Assembly: GCA_008711295.1 (NCBI GenBank)
Contig: VUYV01000155.1
Location: forward strand, 536,548-600,547
Source: Anarhynchus alexandrinus
Lineage: Eukaryota; Chordata; Aves; Charadriiformes; Charadriidae
DNA: 64,000 bases
Reading direction: 5' to 3'
The notes beneath the pieces were generated by a model. It worked only from the letters and a program-made list of their open reading frames with translations. It ran no database searches and was not told where the DNA came from. Shown piece after piece: positions 60,391 to 64,000 of this stretch; within the stretch, counting starts at the first letter, position 1, and every line of letters begins with the position of its first letter. A program made the position numbers and the translations under genes.

Positions 60391-63300
60391 GCTGCTTAAA
60401 AATGACAACACACAAGTGCAAAAGAAATGTCTAGTAACAGACTGTGTATGACAGGAAGGACAAAGATTGACTATTGAAGACAGTAAAGGAGGGTCTAAGG
60501 CCTAAGCCTTGCTGTATCCCTGCGTTGGTATTTCTTTCTTTATATTATTTTTCCAGTTGATAAATCTATTTAACTCAAAGAGCTGCTGGCATGATTACAG
60601 GTTTAGCTGTAGTTTGCCAATGTAATGGCAAATGCTGATATCCTTTACCTGAAGAATCAACAGAGCCTCATTCAAGTGAACTTTCTGTGAGTTTAGGGTT
60701 TGATTTGTTTTAAGAAGTCACCACATGATTTAGGAAAATCACAAAGTGTGATGAAAAAATTTTGTGATATTCAAAGAATTCCTTATGCTAATCTCATTCC
60801 TAGTCTTTTTCATATACTGCAGAATCTGAAGGCAATTCAGGTATTCAGCACTGACAACATGCTTGTCCTCTTATTCTTTTATTTGTTTTTTTAAGTGAGG
60901 GGGGATGTGTTTGAGAGAGAGAGATACACAGGAAGCTGCAGTTGCAGTATAATTCATATTTCTGTTATCCTGAAAGGACGAAGCAAATATCTGAAAAACC
61001 TCTGCATTCCAGAACTGTCACATAGTACTTTGCAATTGAATTTCCATCAAAAATGTGGTAATTTCTTTTATTGCTTTGAAGTTATTTAAGCCTCTATCAC
61101 CTTCCACTCCTTATTGCAAAGAAGAAATTTTCTCCCAAATGTGACAAATGGGATGTCTGAGGGTAAGCCATCTATCTTTAGCCTTCTTACTGCTGATACA
61201 ATAGTTAGTGTATTTATTGCATATGGATGTTATAAAAGGACAGTTGCTTAATAAAGTGACTGGTTACAAAAACAGTCAAATTCCAAACTTAAAAGCATAC
61301 ACCATTTCCAATGACTTAATTTATTGGAAAAATACATTCCACAATCCTTCCTCTTAATTACCTTGAGTCTCACTTCATTCACAAATATCCAAAGACATTG
61401 TCCTGTCATACAGGTCATTGTTACACTGTGGTAGTGACCTTAGCAATGCTGAGGTAGAATAACTTTCCAAATGAATGGATTTCATGATAGACAGGCTAAT
61501 ACAAAAGAATGAGGTTTCTATATAAATTTTGCTTTAGACAATGAGTTTCATAAAGTAGAGCTCATAAAGTTGAGCTGATTGGAGATGACCGTCTGGGCCA
61601 CTAACAGGTGGCGTCAACTAACAGTAAAGGAAAGAAATTACTGTTCAGTCTACATTTCTGGACCTGAGCAGAACAAGAAAGAATTAACTGTACAGTCTAT
61701 ATTGAAAGTCCTCTGCCAGAACTGGAAAAAGAAAGGAGATATATATGTATATTATGGTTTTTTTTAAGGGGTCAGGCTCTCATGGAATTTTCTTTCTTGA
61801 AATCATGCTTATGTATTGACTGATGGTGTTATAGATTCAGTCCAGGATGAGAAAGGTATCCAGGAAAAAAAAAAAAAAAGGTATTTGAGGTATAACCTAT
61901 GTCAATAATGAAATGTATTAACTTTTTTTTTCAGAGTCCCTTTTCAGAGTTTTATAGTCTTGTTGTTATAAATTCCGTCCATTTGTTTGGTCCAGCAATT
62001 ATGAGGTTTAGAAAATGCCAAGTATTCCTCCCCAGTGGATATGGCAGAATACATTAAATTTTGCATTGCAACTAGTGGTTCTGAACTTTCTGCTGCAATT
62101 GTTTTGCTAATAGCATTTGCGAAAAACACAGTTTGGAACTGTGGTTATGATGTATTCTTAAATCTCATTAAAACTGTGTAGGAAAAGAAAAAAAACCCTG
62201 AAGACAGGAATGTAAAATGTCAATTCAAGAAATAGGGCAACAACACTTTTATTACATAGCTCAGGCGTAAACTAGAAAAAGCATAAAAGACAGTACAGTC
62301 CACAACAAATATACACAAAGAGATTGTGTCAAAACGTACACTGTGTTTGTCCAGTATGGCTTGATTTGCTTACCACTCTACCTTCATTTTGTCATCAACA
62401 CTGACGCTGTAATCTCTGTTATGTGTTTTGTAAGGAAATAACCCTTGTGCCAGGGTAAAATTGGGAAGGTATTAAAGAGCACTTTCAACACTGGATATAT
62501 TCTGTCTTGTATTCACAAGGGTACAGACGCACAGTCCGGTGTTATTGTGAATTCCTGAGTTGCATTCAAAGCGTGTTCCAGGCCAGGCTGCTCACGCCTG
62601 CCTGGGTTTATTTGGCATGTAACTGTTTTTATGAACAATATCATCTAGGAAAGGAAGCACAGGGAGTGGGGGGTTGGAAGTCAACAGTTGCTGATAAACA
62701 CAGCAAGCGTGTATTTAATGTAATTTTTGCAGCCCAGCCTGCTAACTTCCCTTTTCTAAAGTGGAATGCATGAGATAGCTTCAGAGGCAGCGTCAGCTTT
62801 CAGTGTAATAAATTTCTTTCTTCATTTTTTCAGAGACACTCACCATTTCTTGTTTACTGGTGCACTCATTTAGTGTGGTCTTATCATCTCAGTTTGGCAT
62901 GTCTGCATTCCCAGAGGCCAGTTCAGTGATTTTATTTCTAATTTATTCTTTGCTGAAGAAGCCTTCATCTTTGAAAACTAACTGGGGTCATTCCATTACT
63001 GCTTCGGAATCAACTCTAGCTAAGCCTACGGTGTTACAGCCTTATATATATACAGTGCTGTGGTGAAAGTCATCATGCAGACATTTTTATGAATAAATAT
63101 TCAAGTAGAAAAACAAAGGATTTGGTTTGTTTCTTTTTGCCTTACATTTTAAACAGAGGCTTTGTAGTCTGTCTAGCAGAGTTACACTTTCTTGAGCACA
63201 CTATAATTACATCATTCAATATGTGGTGGAAAAAGTAGAAGACAGCTGGATCTGTTTAGTAAGATATGCAAATTTAAGTTTAACCTTCCAACTGATATAG

Positions 63301-64000
63301 AAAAGAAATAAGACTTTTTGCCTTCTTGCAGATGGATGTTTGGGTTTTGTTTTGCTTTCTAAATTGGCTGAATTGTCCAACTGAGTGGAAAATAAGTGCA
63401 TAGAGAGAGAGTGGATGTCTTTCTCAAAAGTAAACCACTCCCTGTGGCTCTGATACATGTAATTTTTGGCTAAACGGCAGAGAATGTCTAGAGATTCCGG
63501 TAAGACTCTCTGTCTGTCCTTTATGAAGAGATATCCACTATTTCATCCCCTAGACAATTTTAATCTGGCCATTTCCTTAAAGATCATTTCTTAGTGCAGC
63601 TGACCTTTGCAAAGACTGATCAATACCTAACTATGCAGTTGATAAACCAAGATTCAGCCAGCATATGAAATGTTCAGAGAAGTCTTTTACTGGTGATAAA
63701 TCAATGAAATGAAAATAAGCAGAATATTATTCTCTTTAAACAGTATTTTTAGCAATGACTCTTTCTTTGCACAGCTTTAAAACAGAACTTTTGATTGTCT
63801 TGCTTTTCTATTCCTCCATCATACTTGTTTAGGAACCCCAAATGATCAGGTCTTTTTTATTTCTTTGAAAGATAAATTTCTGAAACTCCAGATTTTACAC
63901 TTGTATTTTTCTGTTAATTTCAGCAGTGTTGCTTCTGCCCAATTCTTACAAATAGCACATTAGTCTTTTAAAGTTTGTTGGAAGATATTAGGAAGGGTCT
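60391..64000. other. Unique AT-rich non-coding DNA
   Basis: No gene is supported to the right edge. A run of 15 A lies at 61865-61879, flanked on both sides by an AGGTAT word. The patch 62480-62660 keeps CpGs and looks constrained but has no assignable motif. A short TATATATATA tract is at 63042-63052. Confidence 0.55.
61865..61879 (+). repeat. Poly-A run of 15
   Basis: Homopolymer. The word AGGTAT occurs just before (61852) and just after it, a possible but very short insertion footprint. Confidence 0.7.

Overview
The window is AT-rich nuclear DNA from a bird. The basis is the repeat content: six clear CR1 LINE copies, most ending in the CR1 signature of tandem ATTCTATG/GATTCTGTGA octamers, plus solo LTRs of avian endogenous retroviruses, one of them with the ERVL-type ends common in bird genomes. 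Two single N characters (32684, 60303) show it comes from a draft scaffold. There is no operon structure, no complete gene with a long open frame, and no rRNA, tRNA or CRISPR array that I can see. It looks like a gene-poor stretch: an intergenic desert or very large introns.

Layout. 1-4.7 kb: unique AT-rich DNA with old repeat relics and patches that look like conserved non-coding DNA. 4.7-4.96 kb: CR1 3' tail. 5-12.8 kb: unique DNA with a CA-rich low-complexity tract. 12.8-14.95 kb: the longest CR1 here, with a frameshifted reverse-transcriptase ORF whose catalytic motif is gone. 15-26.5 kb: mostly unique, with two candidate minus-strand exons (20.4 and 22.5 kb). 26.54-26.91 kb: solo LTR, minus orientation. 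28.99-29.10 kb: candidate minus-strand terminal exon followed on that strand by AT-rich DNA resembling a 3' UTR. 29.84-30.38 kb: ERVL-type solo LTR with a perfect 5-bp target duplication. 32.63-32.73 kb: T/G-rich tract with an N and the last bases of another LTR. 33.4-35.1 kb: non-coding DNA that looks constrained. 38.2 kb and 42.2-43.2 kb: two CR1 copies. 48.97-49.14 kb: weak plus-strand exon candidate. 53.5-53.75 kb: enhancer-like patch with repeated GGTAATT. 54.4-57.2 kb: pile-up of retroelements of different ages. 59.0-59.23 kb: the most protein-like unexplained reading frame, minus strand, between plausible splice sites and lacking a usual start codon. 59.96-60.39 kb: a CR1 copy very similar to the one at 55 kb. 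The rest to 64 kb is unique AT-rich DNA.

How it fits together. Retroelements account for nearly all recognisable coding relics. Four minus-strand candidate exons (59.0, 29.0, 22.5, 20.4 kb) could belong to one long-intron gene, or two genes, read right to left, but their phases do not join directly and I recognise no protein family, so this is inference. The several enhancer-like patches would fit a regulatory desert beside or within a developmental or neural gene; this too is unproven.
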